Below are positions 15,498-22,992 of a stretch of DNA of 25,399 nucleotides, piece after piece. The stretch's first letter is position 1, and each line of letters starts with the position of its first letter. The stretch lies in contig JAGGTL010000028.1 of assembly GCA_021163805.1 (NCBI GenBank), forward strand, positions 1 through 25,399, in the 5' to 3' direction. Origin of the DNA: Candidatus Aenigmatarchaeota archaeon. GTDB taxonomy: Archaea; Aenigmatarchaeota; Aenigmatarchaeia; QMZS01. The notes beneath the pieces were generated by a model, which saw only the letters and a program-made list of their open reading frames with translations, searched no databases and had not been told where the DNA came from. A program made the position numbers and the translations under genes.

Positions 15498-17906
15498 TTA
15501 CCAAATACACTTAAAATTTATATTTTTTAATAGTTCACAAAATCCGGGTCTGTTTTGATCGTTCGTGTTTAAAATACAAGTTGGATCTACTTTGCAATTT
15601 AATTTTCTTGGTCCTTCTGTAGGAAAAGGATAACCGGAATTCTTATCGATCAATCCTCCGAAGCCATATTTTGTTTTATTAATTAAAGGATATGCTCCGT
15701 AGTCATTCCATACAAGGCACAAATGTTCACAAAGAGCTGTTCCTTCAAAAGGCACTATATAATGATTTGTCGCATCTATCTGCAACCATTTGTTCCAGTT
15801 TCCATTACAGGCTTTTAATTTCAAGTTATTTGGCAAAGAGGGGTCGCAATAATAAATTACATAAGCATGCCTGAAACCTGTTCCTTCTGTAGTTCGACAA
15901 TTATCACAACTTGAGAATGCCGCATAGACATCATAGGGAGGAACTCCGAGAGTTCTTAAAATAGATACCAGCGCAATGGCATGATCTCCACAGAAACCTA
16001 CTCCAGCACATATTTCTTTCTCATTGGTTAAAATTGAATTGCACCGACGTTTCGTTAGATTATATTTTTCATTTGCCAATATTGTTTTAGATGCTTTGTA
16101 AACTCCTGTTTTTGATATATCTTCTTCTCCTCCGCCATATCTTCCTTCATCAAAAGCAAATCCCAATGGATCCGGAGATTTCAGCTCAACTTCTATTTGC
16201 TTAATGTCCCACCCTCTTCTATTCAAAAACATTATAACTTCATCTGAACATATTTGTATTACATTTGGCGTCAAATGAGGCACATCATCCATCCAGTTAT
16301 TATCCTTGGTATTGGTAATATAAAATCCTCCAGCAAAATTATTGCTCTTCTTTACTCTGACTGGACAATAGCAACCCGGTGAAGTTGGACAAGGATTTGG
16401 AGTATTAAAACCACAGCAGTCCGGGTCGCAACTTGTATTGTCATTTATGCAATCTGGGTCGCAAACATTGTCTTCTACCTGTGTGCAAATTCCGTCAGGT
16501 CTTGATTGCATATAATCTTCGGTACTTGTGCTATGATATGGACAAGTATAATAGTTTGGATGCCCATGATATGAAGGATGTGCTGTATAAAATGGTGAGC
16601 AACAATCCCATTTATGGTTTCCATTTCCCGGTTTGCAATAAGATTCGCAATCTATGTCTCCTCTTCCAGAAACACTTTTTCTGTTACATACCAAATCTCC
16701 ACTCCAGCAGTCATCTTGGCAGGTATACCAGTTTTCCCAGTTTTTTGGCAGAGTAGTTAAATTCCACATTTTTTGCTCAAAATCTTTATAAGTTTTGCCG
16801 GATCCCGTTTTCCAACCACTTGCTTCCAATTCATCATAAAGAGGTCTCAATATTGGACTGACATCGCATTTTTTGTCACCACAACAGGCAGGTTCATAAT
16901 CTTTTTCTTTTGCACAAAGTTTTGTTCCCGGACAGCAAACATAACCAGCACAGCAAGGAATCTTGGAACAATCCTCATTTTCTATGGAACATTTTTCCTC
17001 GCAATCTTCATCTAATCTGCAATCCGGGTCGCAAATCTTATTAGTTTCATTGCAATCCAAATCGCAGATTCCGTCTTTTGGCAGTCTTATAATTCCCAAT
17101 TTTTTTTCAATAGCACATCCAGTATAACAATAACCGTCTTTTTCGTCTTCAAAACCGTCAGAATCTTTATCAACAGGTTTGCAGTCGGGATCGCATATTC
17201 CCTCATACCCTGTTGTTCCATTAAACATTATTACACAATCAAAATCACATATACCTTTTTCTACATTATCGCAATCCGGGTCGCAAATGCCGTCTGTTTT
17301 ATTCTTTTTTACACAATCAAAATCACACACTTTATCAACTTCATTTCTGTAACAATCAGGGTCGCATAATTGATCTTTGTTCTGGTCACAAAATTTGTTG
17401 CAAATATAGTCCATTTTTTCTGTGCGACAATCAGGATCACATACTTTATTTATAATACATGCCGGGTCGCAGACCCCGTCTCCAATATTACAGGAACAAT
17501 TTCCAGCCGAGATAATTATCCTTCTATCATCTCTATTTTTCACGAGACACAGTTTTTTTGGATTGACAAAATGATACGGTCCTGAATGAATCAAACCAGA
17601 AAAAGATTCTTCAACTGTTCCTTTATCATAACTCAGATAAATTTTTTTGTATCCAATGCTCAAGTTTACATTTACTCCTTTCGGAATGTTATATTCATAT
17701 TCTTGGGATCCGGCAAGTGCGGCAGTTCTGTCAATCAGGAAACCAATATCTCTTGCTATTGCTCTAAAAGCATTTCTGCTTGTTTTTTCACTCTGGGTAA
17801 AAAAAAGCCCATAGACAATACCAATAATAAGTATAAAAGAAATTATAAGCGAAAGTGTATTTAATATTGTTTCTGATAGAACAGCATCTCCTTTCAATCT
17901 ATTCAT
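15498..17906 (-). CDS. Pilin-anchored transglutaminase-like protein with CDPDC repeat array
   Basis: An 802-residue protein. The N-terminus, MNRLKGDAVLSE, with a helix at about 14-36 has the class III signal layout (cleavage after Gly6). A small beta-rich region (60-135) precedes at least ten tandem Asp/Cys motifs (GICDPDC and variants, about 141-296), with a thrombospondin type 3-like loop, DKDSDGFEDEKDG (246-258). A Cys-rich region with two more CDPDC copies (480-497) follows. The C-terminal domain (about 550-730) has the transglutaminase-like triad: Cys639 in GFCGDHA, His680 in FRHAYV, and Asp711 in QIDATNHY. Such domains act as proteases, amidases or cross-linkers. It is the first gene of a four-gene operon (17906 to 12334). 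An extracellular cross-linking or peptide-cleaving role is likely, but the substrate is unknown. Confidence 0.85.
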   Translation of the reverse strand: MNRLKGDAVLSETILNTLSLIISFILIIGIVYGLFFTQSEKTSRNAFRAIARDIGFLIDRTAALAGSQEYEYNIPKGVNVNLSIGYKKIYLSYDKGTVEESFSGLIHSGPYHFVNPKKLCLVKNRDDRRIIISAGNCSCNIGDGVCDPACIINKVCDPDCRTEKMDYICNKFCDQNKDQLCDPDCYRNEVDKVCDFDCVKKNKTDGICDPDCDNVEKGICDFDCVIMFNGTTGYEGICDPDCKPVDKDSDGFEDEKDGYCYTGCAIEKKLGIIRLPKDGICDLDCNETNKICDPDCRLDEDCEEKCSIENEDCSKIPCCAGYVCCPGTKLCAKEKDYEPACCGDKKCDVSPILRPLYDELEASGWKTGSGKTYKDFEQKMWNLTTLPKNWENWYTCQDDCWSGDLVCNRKSVSGRGDIDCESYCKPGNGNHKWDCCSPFYTAHPSYHGHPNYYTCPYHSTSTEDYMQSRPDGICTQVEDNVCDPDCINDNTSCDPDCCGFNTPNPCPTSPGCYCPVRVKKSNNFAGGFYITNTKDNNWMDDVPHLTPNVIQICSDEVIMFLNRRGWDIKQIEVELKSPDPLGFAFDEGRYGGGEEDISKTGVYKASKTILANEKYNLTKRRCNSILTNEKEICAGVGFCGDHAIALVSILRTLGVPPYDVYAAFSSCDNCRTTEGTGFRHAYVIYYCDPSLPNNLKLKACNGNWNKWLQIDATNHYIVPFEGTALCEHLCLVWNDYGAYPLINKTKYGFGGLIDKNSGYPFPTEGPRKLNCKVDPTCILNTNDQNRPGFCELLKNINFKCIW
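17019..17486 (-). repeat. CDPDC repeat array in the transglutaminase-like protein
   Basis: About eleven copies of xxCDxDC (for example KVCDPDC, GICDFDC, GICDLDC) at residues 141-296, spaced 5-18 residues apart. Many copies share GC-rich codons (complement of TCCGGGTCGCA) in an otherwise AT-rich gene. The same family of repeats is found in the C25 peptidase. Confidence 0.9.
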
Positions 17907-18073
17907 AATAATTTTTATATTTAGTTAACTATATTATATAACAAACTGACATTTCTTTCATCCTTTCTGCAACTAAAATTACAAATTGTGTAAAATATTA
18001 TGATAGAATTTTTAATAGATTGTCCCCTGCAATTTTCGATTAAATCACTTTAAATTTAAAAAATAAAAAAATA
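17907..18073. promoter_or_regulatory. Divergent intergenic region: surface operon and rpl19e
   Basis: 167 bp between divergent starts that separates the surface locus from the housekeeping block. On the + side, CTTTAAATTTAAA (about 18048-18060) sits roughly 20 bases upstream of the L19e ATG and is a plausible TATA element. On the - side, AT-rich sequence (TATATAAT-like, about 17933-17940) precedes the transglutaminase-like gene. No RNA gene was recognised. Confidence 0.4.
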
Positions 18074-18487
18074 ATGGACAGGAAGAGGTTGGCAGCGAGG
18101 ATATTAAAAGTTGGAGTATCGAGAGTGTGGTTGGACCCTACCCAGAAAAAAGAAATAGACGAAGCGATAACTGCCGCAGATTTTAGAAATTTAATCAAAA
18201 AAAAAGCAATTAAAAAACTTCCAGAGAAAAAAAATCTGTCCATTCACAAAAAAGAAACAAAGGGAAAGGGTAGAAGAAAAGGGGGGAAATATTCCCGCCT
18301 GAACAGGAAGAGAAGATGGATTATTAAAATTAGGGGATTAAGATCAGAATTGAAAAAACTGCTAAAAGAAGGAAAAATTGAAAAAACTACCTATATAGAT
18401 TTATATAGAAAATCAGGAGGCGGCTTTTTTAGAAACAAATCCCACCTGCATACCTATCTCGAGAGACAGGAACTCTTAAAGAAATAA
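18074..18487 (+). CDS. rpl19e: Large-subunit ribosomal protein L19e (eL19)
   Basis: A 137-residue protein that begins MDRKRLAARILKVGVSRVW, the conserved start of L19e, followed by LDPTQKKEIDEAITAADFR and the basic middle region GKGRRKGGKYSR. It binds 23S rRNA in the large subunit and is found only in archaea and eukaryotes. Archaeal L19e is usually around 150 residues, so this copy is slightly short. In many archaea the gene sits in the large ribosomal protein cluster between L32e and L18; here it stands next to P1 instead, a rearranged context. The P1 gene follows after 27 bp. Confidence 0.95.
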   Translation: MDRKRLAARILKVGVSRVWLDPTQKKEIDEAITAADFRNLIKKKAIKKLPEKKNLSIHKKETKGKGRRKGGKYSRLNRKRRWIIKIRGLRSELKKLLKEGKIEKTTYIDLYRKSGGGFFRNKSHLHTYLERQELLKK

Positions 18488-18514
18488 GCCTTTTTAAAGT
18501 TTTCTATTATCATT

Positions 18515-18838
18515 ATGGGACTTGAATATATACATGCGGCTTTATTATTGCATGAAGCAAAAAAGGATATTACAGAAGAGGCCATATCCAGAATTGTTGA
18601 GGCCGCAGGTTTGGAAGTAGACAAAGCAATGACAAAAGCAACAGTAGAAAATTTGAAAGATGTTAATATAGACGAGGTTTTAAGTTCTGCAGTAGCAGCT
18701 CCCGTGGCAGCGGCTCCAGCAGCACAAACTGGAGGAGAAACGGGAGGAGAAAAGAAAGAAGAAAAAAAAGAATCCCAAGAAGATAAAGAGAAAAAAGCAG
18801 AAGAAGCAGCTGCAGGATTGAGTTCTTTATTTGGCTAA
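18515..18838 (+). CDS. rpl12: Ribosomal stalk protein P1 (archaeal L12)
   Basis: A 107-residue protein with the typical archaeal P1 layout: an N-terminal helical dimerisation domain (MGLEYIHAALLLHEA, about 1-60), an Ala-rich hinge (AVAAPVAAAPAAQ), a Glu/Lys-rich charged segment (about 78-98) and the conserved C-terminal tail AAGLSSLFG, which binds translation GTPases. P1 dimers bind P0 to form the lateral stalk. P0, L1 and L11, its usual neighbours, are absent from the window. It may be co-transcribed with L19e; a TATA-like CTTTTTAAAG at about 18488-18497 could give it its own start. Confidence 0.95.
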   Translation: MGLEYIHAALLLHEAKKDITEEAISRIVEAAGLEVDKAMTKATVENLKDVNIDEVLSSAVAAPVAAAPAAQTGGETGGEKKEEKKESQEDKEKKAEEAAAGLSSLFG

Positions 18839-19043
18839 AATTCTCTACCGAAATTATGTTTTATTTTGTTAATTACGAATTGGAGGTTTCTGTTTCGGAG
18901 ATTACCTAACACTCCTATCAACATATCATTTCAACTGCAGAAATGCCAAGAGATTTTAATTATATGACTTATCTTCAACCTTTATTGCCCTTATTTAATA
19001 ATCAGATAAAAAATAAACAATAATAGTATTTAAAATTTTATCT

Positions 19044-19268
19044 ATGTTTATGGAAGAAAACAGACCAATAGATGCGCTAAATAATTCAAAAGGGAAGAGA
19101 GTGCTGTTGAGACTGAAGAACGGAACGGAAATATCTGGAACTCTAAAGGCGCAGGATTTACATCTGAATATGTGGTTGACAGATGTTGAGTTAAAAAAAG
19201 ACGAAGAGACAACGAAATACAAAGACATGCTCGTTAGAGGCGACACAGTTCTTTACATTATTCTTTAG
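19044..19268 (+). CDS. LSm (Sm-like) archaeal RNA-binding protein
   Basis: A 74-residue protein with the Sm1 motif (RVLLRLKNGTEISGTLKAQD, then HLNMWLTDVE) and the Sm2 motif (MLVRGDTVLYI). Archaeal LSm proteins form six- or seven-membered rings that bind U-rich RNA. The frame opens at 19044 (MFMEENRPIDAL), but the second Met (19050) may be the true start, since most family members begin shortly before RPIDAL. AT-rich promoter-like sequence (TATTTAAAATTTT) precedes it. The spacer from P1 (18839-19043, 205 bp) shows nothing recognisable apart from a T-rich stretch right after the P1 stop. Confidence 0.9.
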   Translation: MFMEENRPIDALNNSKGKRVLLRLKNGTEISGTLKAQDLHLNMWLTDVELKKDEETTKYKDMLVRGDTVLYIIL

Positions 19269-19471
19269 TACATCTAATTCTAAGGGGGTTATAAATAAAA
19301 AATTTTCGAATTCAAATAGGTATTAAACAATAAGAAGGGTAACAGATACTCACAGCAAAGATATCTCTCTTTAGTGCTTTATCTCTAATGGACCAAATCC
19401 TTCCATCTTTTCCAACAAAGCCAATACTTACACCCGCTTTTTGCGTATTTATCCCTAATAAAATAAAATTT
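19269..19471. other. Intergenic spacer before trm1
   Basis: 203 bp between the LSm gene and the preferred trm1 start. The trm1 frame stays open back to 19388, but the extra residues (MDQILPSFPTKP) are Pro-rich with atypical codons and precede the family's usual start. A TATA-like TATTTAT lies about 25 bases before the ATG at 19472. No tRNA or other RNA gene was recognised. Confidence 0.4.
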
Positions 19472-20578
19472 ATGAAACTGGAGCTCAAAAAAGAAGGAAA
19501 AATTAAATTTTTCGTGCCAACTGGAAGAAAAATTACAAAAAAAGACGAAGTTTTTTACAATCCCGAAATGAAATTTGACAGGGATTTGAGCGAAGTAATT
19601 GCCTCAATTTTAAAGCCAAAGAAAATTTGCGATTGTTTGGCTGGGAGCGGTGTTAGAAGTTTGAGATATAAATCCGTTTTGGATAATTCTGAAGTTGTTG
19701 CGAACGATAAAAATCCAAAAGCTTCAGAATTAATTAAAAAAAATGCAAGATTAAATAAGTTTAAAATAAGAGTTGAAAATAAAGATGCAAATGTGTTGCT
19801 GTTTGAAGAAAAATTTGATTTTATTGATATTGACCCCTTTGGTTCTCCAATTTATTTTTTAGATTCTTGTGCAAGAGCAATAAAAAATCGCGGCAGTATG
19901 GCGATAACGGCAACCGATACGGCACCTCTATGCGGAACTTCTCCTCTAACTTGTCTGAGAAGATATGGAATAAAAAGTTTGAGAACAGATTTTTCAAAAG
20001 AACTTGGTTTGAGAATTTTAATTTCTGCCACAATAAAAAATTTTGCGAGATATGACCTCGCTTTCACACCTGTTTTCTCTTATTGCAGAAGACATTATTT
20101 TAGAGTTTTTGGGAAAATTGAGAGGGGAGCTAAAAGAGCAGACAAATTATTAAAAAATTTTAATTATCTCTCTTACTGCCAGAAATGCGGATGGAGAAAG
20201 GAAGGAATTTTTGAAAAGTGCGGGTTTTGCGGAAACAAAACGAGTTTAATTAAGGAGATTTATCTTGGCGATTTTGCTCAAAAAGAATTTTGCAATAAAA
20301 TTTTAGAGAAATTGGGATGTCAGACAATGATAAATAAGTCTTTGCCTGTAAATGTAAAAGAAAGCGGCACGCATCTCGCTATTTTAATAAGAGCCGTAAG
20401 GGATGAGCAAAATTATCCACCTTATTATGAAATTCATAAACTTTGCAAATTGAATAAAAAGCAACCGAAGGAAATGGAATGGTTGCTTGAAAAACTTGAT
20501 GCAAGAAGAACCCATTTTTCTCCATTGGGAATAAAAACAAAGAAAAATTTTGATGAAGTTTTGAAAGCTTTGGATTGA
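19472..20578 (+). CDS. trm1: tRNA (guanine-26-N2)-dimethyltransferase Trm1
   Basis: A 368-residue protein from the ATG at 19472, close to the ~380 residues of archaeal Trm1. It methylates G26 of tRNA using S-adenosylmethionine. The start VPTGRKITKKDEVFYNP is typical of the family. The SAM-binding motif is DCLAGSGVRS (about 54-63), and the catalytic motif IV is DIDPFGSP (DPFG about 121-124). A Cys cluster, YCQKCG followed by KCGFCGNK, is the zinc-binding C-terminal module. The family tail follows (PPYYEIHKLCKL, HFSPLGIKTKK). Start choice is discussed in the spacer entry; the longer frame from 19388 is unlikely. It stands alone, 39 bp before the MBL-fold gene on the same strand. Confidence 0.95.
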   Translation: MKLELKKEGKIKFFVPTGRKITKKDEVFYNPEMKFDRDLSEVIASILKPKKICDCLAGSGVRSLRYKSVLDNSEVVANDKNPKASELIKKNARLNKFKIRVENKDANVLLFEEKFDFIDIDPFGSPIYFLDSCARAIKNRGSMAITATDTAPLCGTSPLTCLRRYGIKSLRTDFSKELGLRILISATIKNFARYDLAFTPVFSYCRRHYFRVFGKIERGAKRADKLLKNFNYLSYCQKCGWRKEGIFEKCGFCGNKTSLIKEIYLGDFAQKEFCNKILEKLGCQTMINKSLPVNVKESGTHLAILIRAVRDEQNYPPYYEIHKLCKLNKKQPKEMEWLLEKLDARRTHFSPLGIKTKKNFDEVLKALD

Positions 20579-20617
20579 ATTGTTTAAAATCAAATTTATC
20601 TTTTGATTAAATAACTT

Positions 20618-21256
20618 ATGAGAATCACTCTGATATATGACAACGAAGTTTATAAAGAAGGATTGGAGGCAGATTGGGGTTTCTCTTGCCTTGTGGAAGC
20701 AGAAAATAAAAAGATTCTTTTTGATGCTGGAGCAGACGGAAGGATACTTCTCAGCAATATGGAAAAACTTGAAATTGAACCTTCATCAATAGATGAAGTT
20801 TTTATCTCTCACCCGCACTTTGATCATACAGGCGGATTATCTGATTTTCTTGATAAGAACAAAAATGTCAAAATTTATGTTCCCTCTTCATTTAAAGAGA
20901 TTCTTAATGCAAAAGAAGTAATTTATGTAAAAGAAAAAATCAAAATTCATGAGAACCTTTTTTCAACGGGAGAATTAGAAGGAATGGAGCAATCTTTGTG
21001 TGTTAAAACAGAAAAAGGAATTGTCGTAATTGTTGGTTGTTCCCATCCAAAAGTTGAAAACATTCTCAAAGTTGCCTCTCAGTTCGGAAAGGTTTATGCT
21101 CTTATCGGAGGCTTGCACGGTTTCAAAGATTTTAATTTACTCAAAGACTTGAAATTAGTTTGCCCCTGCCATTGCACTGAATACAAATCAGATATAAAAT
21201 CTTTATATCCAGAGAAATATATTGAAGGAGGGGTTGGCAAAATAATTGAAATATGA
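20618..21256 (+). CDS. Metallo-beta-lactamase-fold hydrolase (COG1237-like)
   Basis: A 212-residue protein with the MBL metal-binding motif SHPHFDHTGG (about 65-74), an upstream ILFDAGADG strand-loop, a third metal ligand in VGCSHPKVENIL, and a late GGLHGFKD motif followed by CPCHCTEYK. This arrangement matches the COG1237 subgroup, often annotated as 7,8-dihydropterin-6-yl-methyl-4-(beta-D-ribofuranosyl)aminobenzene-5'-phosphate synthase-like. That specific activity is not established for most members. It lacks a signal peptide, so it is cytosolic. It ends 2 bp from the stop of the convergent phosphatidyltransferase gene. Substrate unknown. Confidence 0.85.
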   Translation: MRITLIYDNEVYKEGLEADWGFSCLVEAENKKILFDAGADGRILLSNMEKLEIEPSSIDEVFISHPHFDHTGGLSDFLDKNKNVKIYVPSSFKEILNAKEVIYVKEKIKIHENLFSTGELEGMEQSLCVKTEKGIVVIVGCSHPKVENILKVASQFGKVYALIGGLHGFKDFNLLKDLKLVCPCHCTEYKSDIKSLYPEKYIEGGVGKIIEI

Positions 21257-21258
21257 AA

Positions 21259-21816
21259 CTACAAAGATTTTAAAATAATAAAAAACCGATAAACAAAGGA
21301 AATCAAAGAAAGAATCAAAATTAACAAAACTCCATGATCTAGAACAAACCAGAAGTCCGAAACAATTAAGAAAATAAAAAGTAAAAGAAATCTATCTGCC
21401 CTGCCAAACCCGGAATAAAGTCTTTTTTTTGTCAGAGCCTGAGCTTGAGTTCCCAAATAGGAAACCAGCAAAATTATTATTATGGTTAAAAATCCGAGAA
21501 CAGAATTAATTTTTGGATTGAAAGATAAACCCAAAAAAATAAAAGTATCAGATAGTCTGTCAAAAGTGTGGTCTAGAAAATCTCCCTTTTTTGTTTTTTT
21601 GTATTTTTTGGCAATAGATCCATCCAAAATATCGCAATAAGCGTGCAGAACCAAAAAAATAGATGCAGGAAGATAAAATTCCTTAAAAATCAGATAACCG
21701 GTTGGAATTGAAAGGAGAAATCCCAAGATGGAAACATAATTCGGGTTGACATTCCTTAAAAAAGGCCTCGTTATTCTCTCTTTCAATCTGAATTTTCTAT
21801 CTATGTTATCTAACAT
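21259..21816 (-). CDS. CDP-alcohol phosphatidyltransferase family membrane enzyme
   Basis: A 185-residue integral membrane protein with about six hydrophobic segments. The family signature is present: DILDGSIAKKYKK, then GDFLDHTFDR, supplying the four metal- and CDP-binding aspartates and the Gly. The usual AR is AK, and the spacing between that residue and the Gly is one shorter than the consensus x8-9. Family members transfer a CDP-activated lipid onto an alcohol head group. In archaea these make archaetidyl-inositol, -serine or -glycerol phosphates. The specific head group cannot be read from the sequence. It is divergent from the OB-fold gene, with 17 bp between start codons. Confidence 0.85.
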   Translation of the reverse strand: MLDNIDRKFRLKERITRPFLRNVNPNYVSILGFLLSIPTGYLIFKEFYLPASIFLVLHAYCDILDGSIAKKYKKTKKGDFLDHTFDRLSDTFIFLGLSFNPKINSVLGFLTIIIILLVSYLGTQAQALTKKRLYSGFGRADRFLLLFIFLIVSDFWFVLDHGVLLILILSLISFVYRFFIILKSL

Positions 21817-21833
21817 AAAATATAATATAAATT
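21817..21833. promoter_or_regulatory. 17-bp AT-only divergent spacer
   Basis: The start codons of the phosphatidyltransferase (-) and OB-fold (+) genes are separated by 17 bases consisting only of A and T. Leaderless transcripts would need each TATA element to lie inside or at the edge of the opposite gene, so the two promoters must overlap. Confidence 0.4.
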
Positions 21834-22283
21834 ATGCAAGAGAGAATAGTTGCAAGAAAAATTGATATAAAAACAATAAACAGCGGAAATTTTGTGCAGA
21901 TAGAAAGAAAATCAGAAGAAGACAGATATATCCCAAATTATATTGAAGTGAATGGAATGAAAATTTCGAGAGTGAGAGTTCTTGCCACGGTGATTGACAA
22001 ATTTGTTTCAGAAGATGGAAATTATGCCACTTTGACATTGGATGATACGACAGACACCATCAGATGCAAAATATTTATGAACAGTAATTTTTCAGACAAT
22101 ATCTCAAGACAGAATCTGATTGATTTGGAAACACTAGAAAATATTGAAAAAGGAGATTTAATTGATGTTATCGGAAAAATCAGAGAATATAATGAAGAAA
22201 GATACATTCAGCCCGAAATTATTGTGAAAATAGAAGACCCGAATTTTGAAGTTTTGAGAAAATTAGAGATTGAGAAATATTGA
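21834..22283 (+). CDS. OB-fold nucleic-acid-binding protein (RPA-like)
   Basis: A 149-residue protein. About residues 45-130 form an OB fold: MKISRVRVLATVIDKF, YATLTLDDTTDTIRCKIF (a hallmark of tRNA_anti/RPA-type OB domains), then GDLIDVIGKIREYNEERYI with QPEII. Such proteins bind single-stranded DNA or tRNA-like RNA. Archaea have small RPA-associated OB proteins of this size, and this could be one. There are no catalytic motifs and no zinc finger. It converges with nrdG, leaving 7 bp between stops. The fold is fairly sure; the exact partner is unknown. Confidence 0.75.
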   Translation: MQERIVARKIDIKTINSGNFVQIERKSEEDRYIPNYIEVNGMKISRVRVLATVIDKFVSEDGNYATLTLDDTTDTIRCKIFMNSNFSDNISRQNLIDLETLENIEKGDLIDVIGKIREYNEERYIQPEIIVKIEDPNFEVLRKLEIEKY

Positions 22284-22290
22284 TTTAGTT

Positions 22291-22992
22291 TTATCTGTAA
22301 ATAATGTTCCTAATATAAGGAAGGCACTCCTCAATTATGGAATTTACTTCATTTTCTTCAAAGGGTCTCAGTTTTTGGAATTTTTTGTTCAAAGCATTTT
22401 CGGGATTAAATTTCTGCAAGCAAAACAAGTTTGCATTTTTAATAAATGAACAAATTTTGAAAACATCTTCTTTTGCCAGTATTGTTGGAACAAGAGTTGT
22501 TCTAAATTCATAATCAACTCCGGAATTGATAATTATATGAATGGATTTTTTTACATTTTCAAATAATTTTTCTGTTAGCATCCCTCCAGTTGCTTTATTA
22601 TACTTCTGAAATTCCAACGGGGCTTTAATATCCATAGCAATAAAATCCACGAGATTATCCTTTATCAGTTTTCTCAACATTTCTGGATTTGTTCCATTGG
22701 TATCTAATTTAATGGAATAACCAAAACTTTTTAGCTTAACAATGAATTCTGGCAAATCACTATGCAAAGTTGGTTCTCCCCCAGTAATTACGACCCCATC
22801 TATGTATTTTTTATTATTTTGCAAATAAGATAAAATTTTCAATTCGGAAATGTTTTTAATCTTCTCAGAAGACAACAAATTGGAATTATGGCAGTACGGG
22901 CATCTAAAATTGCAACCTATCGTAAAGATGATTGAGGAAATTTTTTTGGGATAATCAATCAAACTCTGTTTCTGAAAACCTCCTATCTTCAT
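22291..22992 (-). CDS. nrdG: Anaerobic ribonucleotide reductase activating protein (radical SAM)
   Basis: A 233-residue radical SAM enzyme. The iron-sulfur cluster motif is CNFRCPYC (CxxxCxxC, near residues 27-34), followed by VVITGGEPTLH, the SAM-binding GGEP motif. The start GGFQKQSLIDYP is typical of this NrdG/pyruvate-formate-lyase-activase-like group. It generates the glycyl radical on NrdD. Its ATG overlaps the nrdD stop as ATGA, so the two are co-translated. Together they let the cell make deoxyribonucleotides without oxygen. Confidence 0.93.
   Translation of the reverse strand: MKIGGFQKQSLIDYPKKISSIIFTIGCNFRCPYCHNSNLLSSEKIKNISELKILSYLQNNKKYIDGVVITGGEPTLHSDLPEFIVKLKSFGYSIKLDTNGTNPEMLRKLIKDNLVDFIAMDIKAPLEFQKYNKATGGMLTEKLFENVKKSIHIIINSGVDYEFRTTLVPTILAKEDVFKICSFIKNANLFCLQKFNPENALNKKFQKLRPFEENEVNSIIEECLPYIRNIIYR

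Noticed and set aside
16433..17015. + strand open frames opposite the transglutaminase-like gene
   Set aside because: They are antisense shadows; the - strand frame has clear domains and a triad.
3016..17906. Archaellum or complete type IV pilus operon
   Set aside because: No secretion ATPase, platform membrane protein or prepilin peptidase is present in the window; only subunit-like and effector-like proteins are.
18839..19043. Possible small RNA between P1 and LSm
   Set aside because: No tRNA, box C/D or box H/ACA signature could be recognised by eye.
19388..19471. Upstream start for Trm1
   Set aside because: The extra 28 residues are atypical and precede the conserved family start; the ATG at 19472 is preferred.
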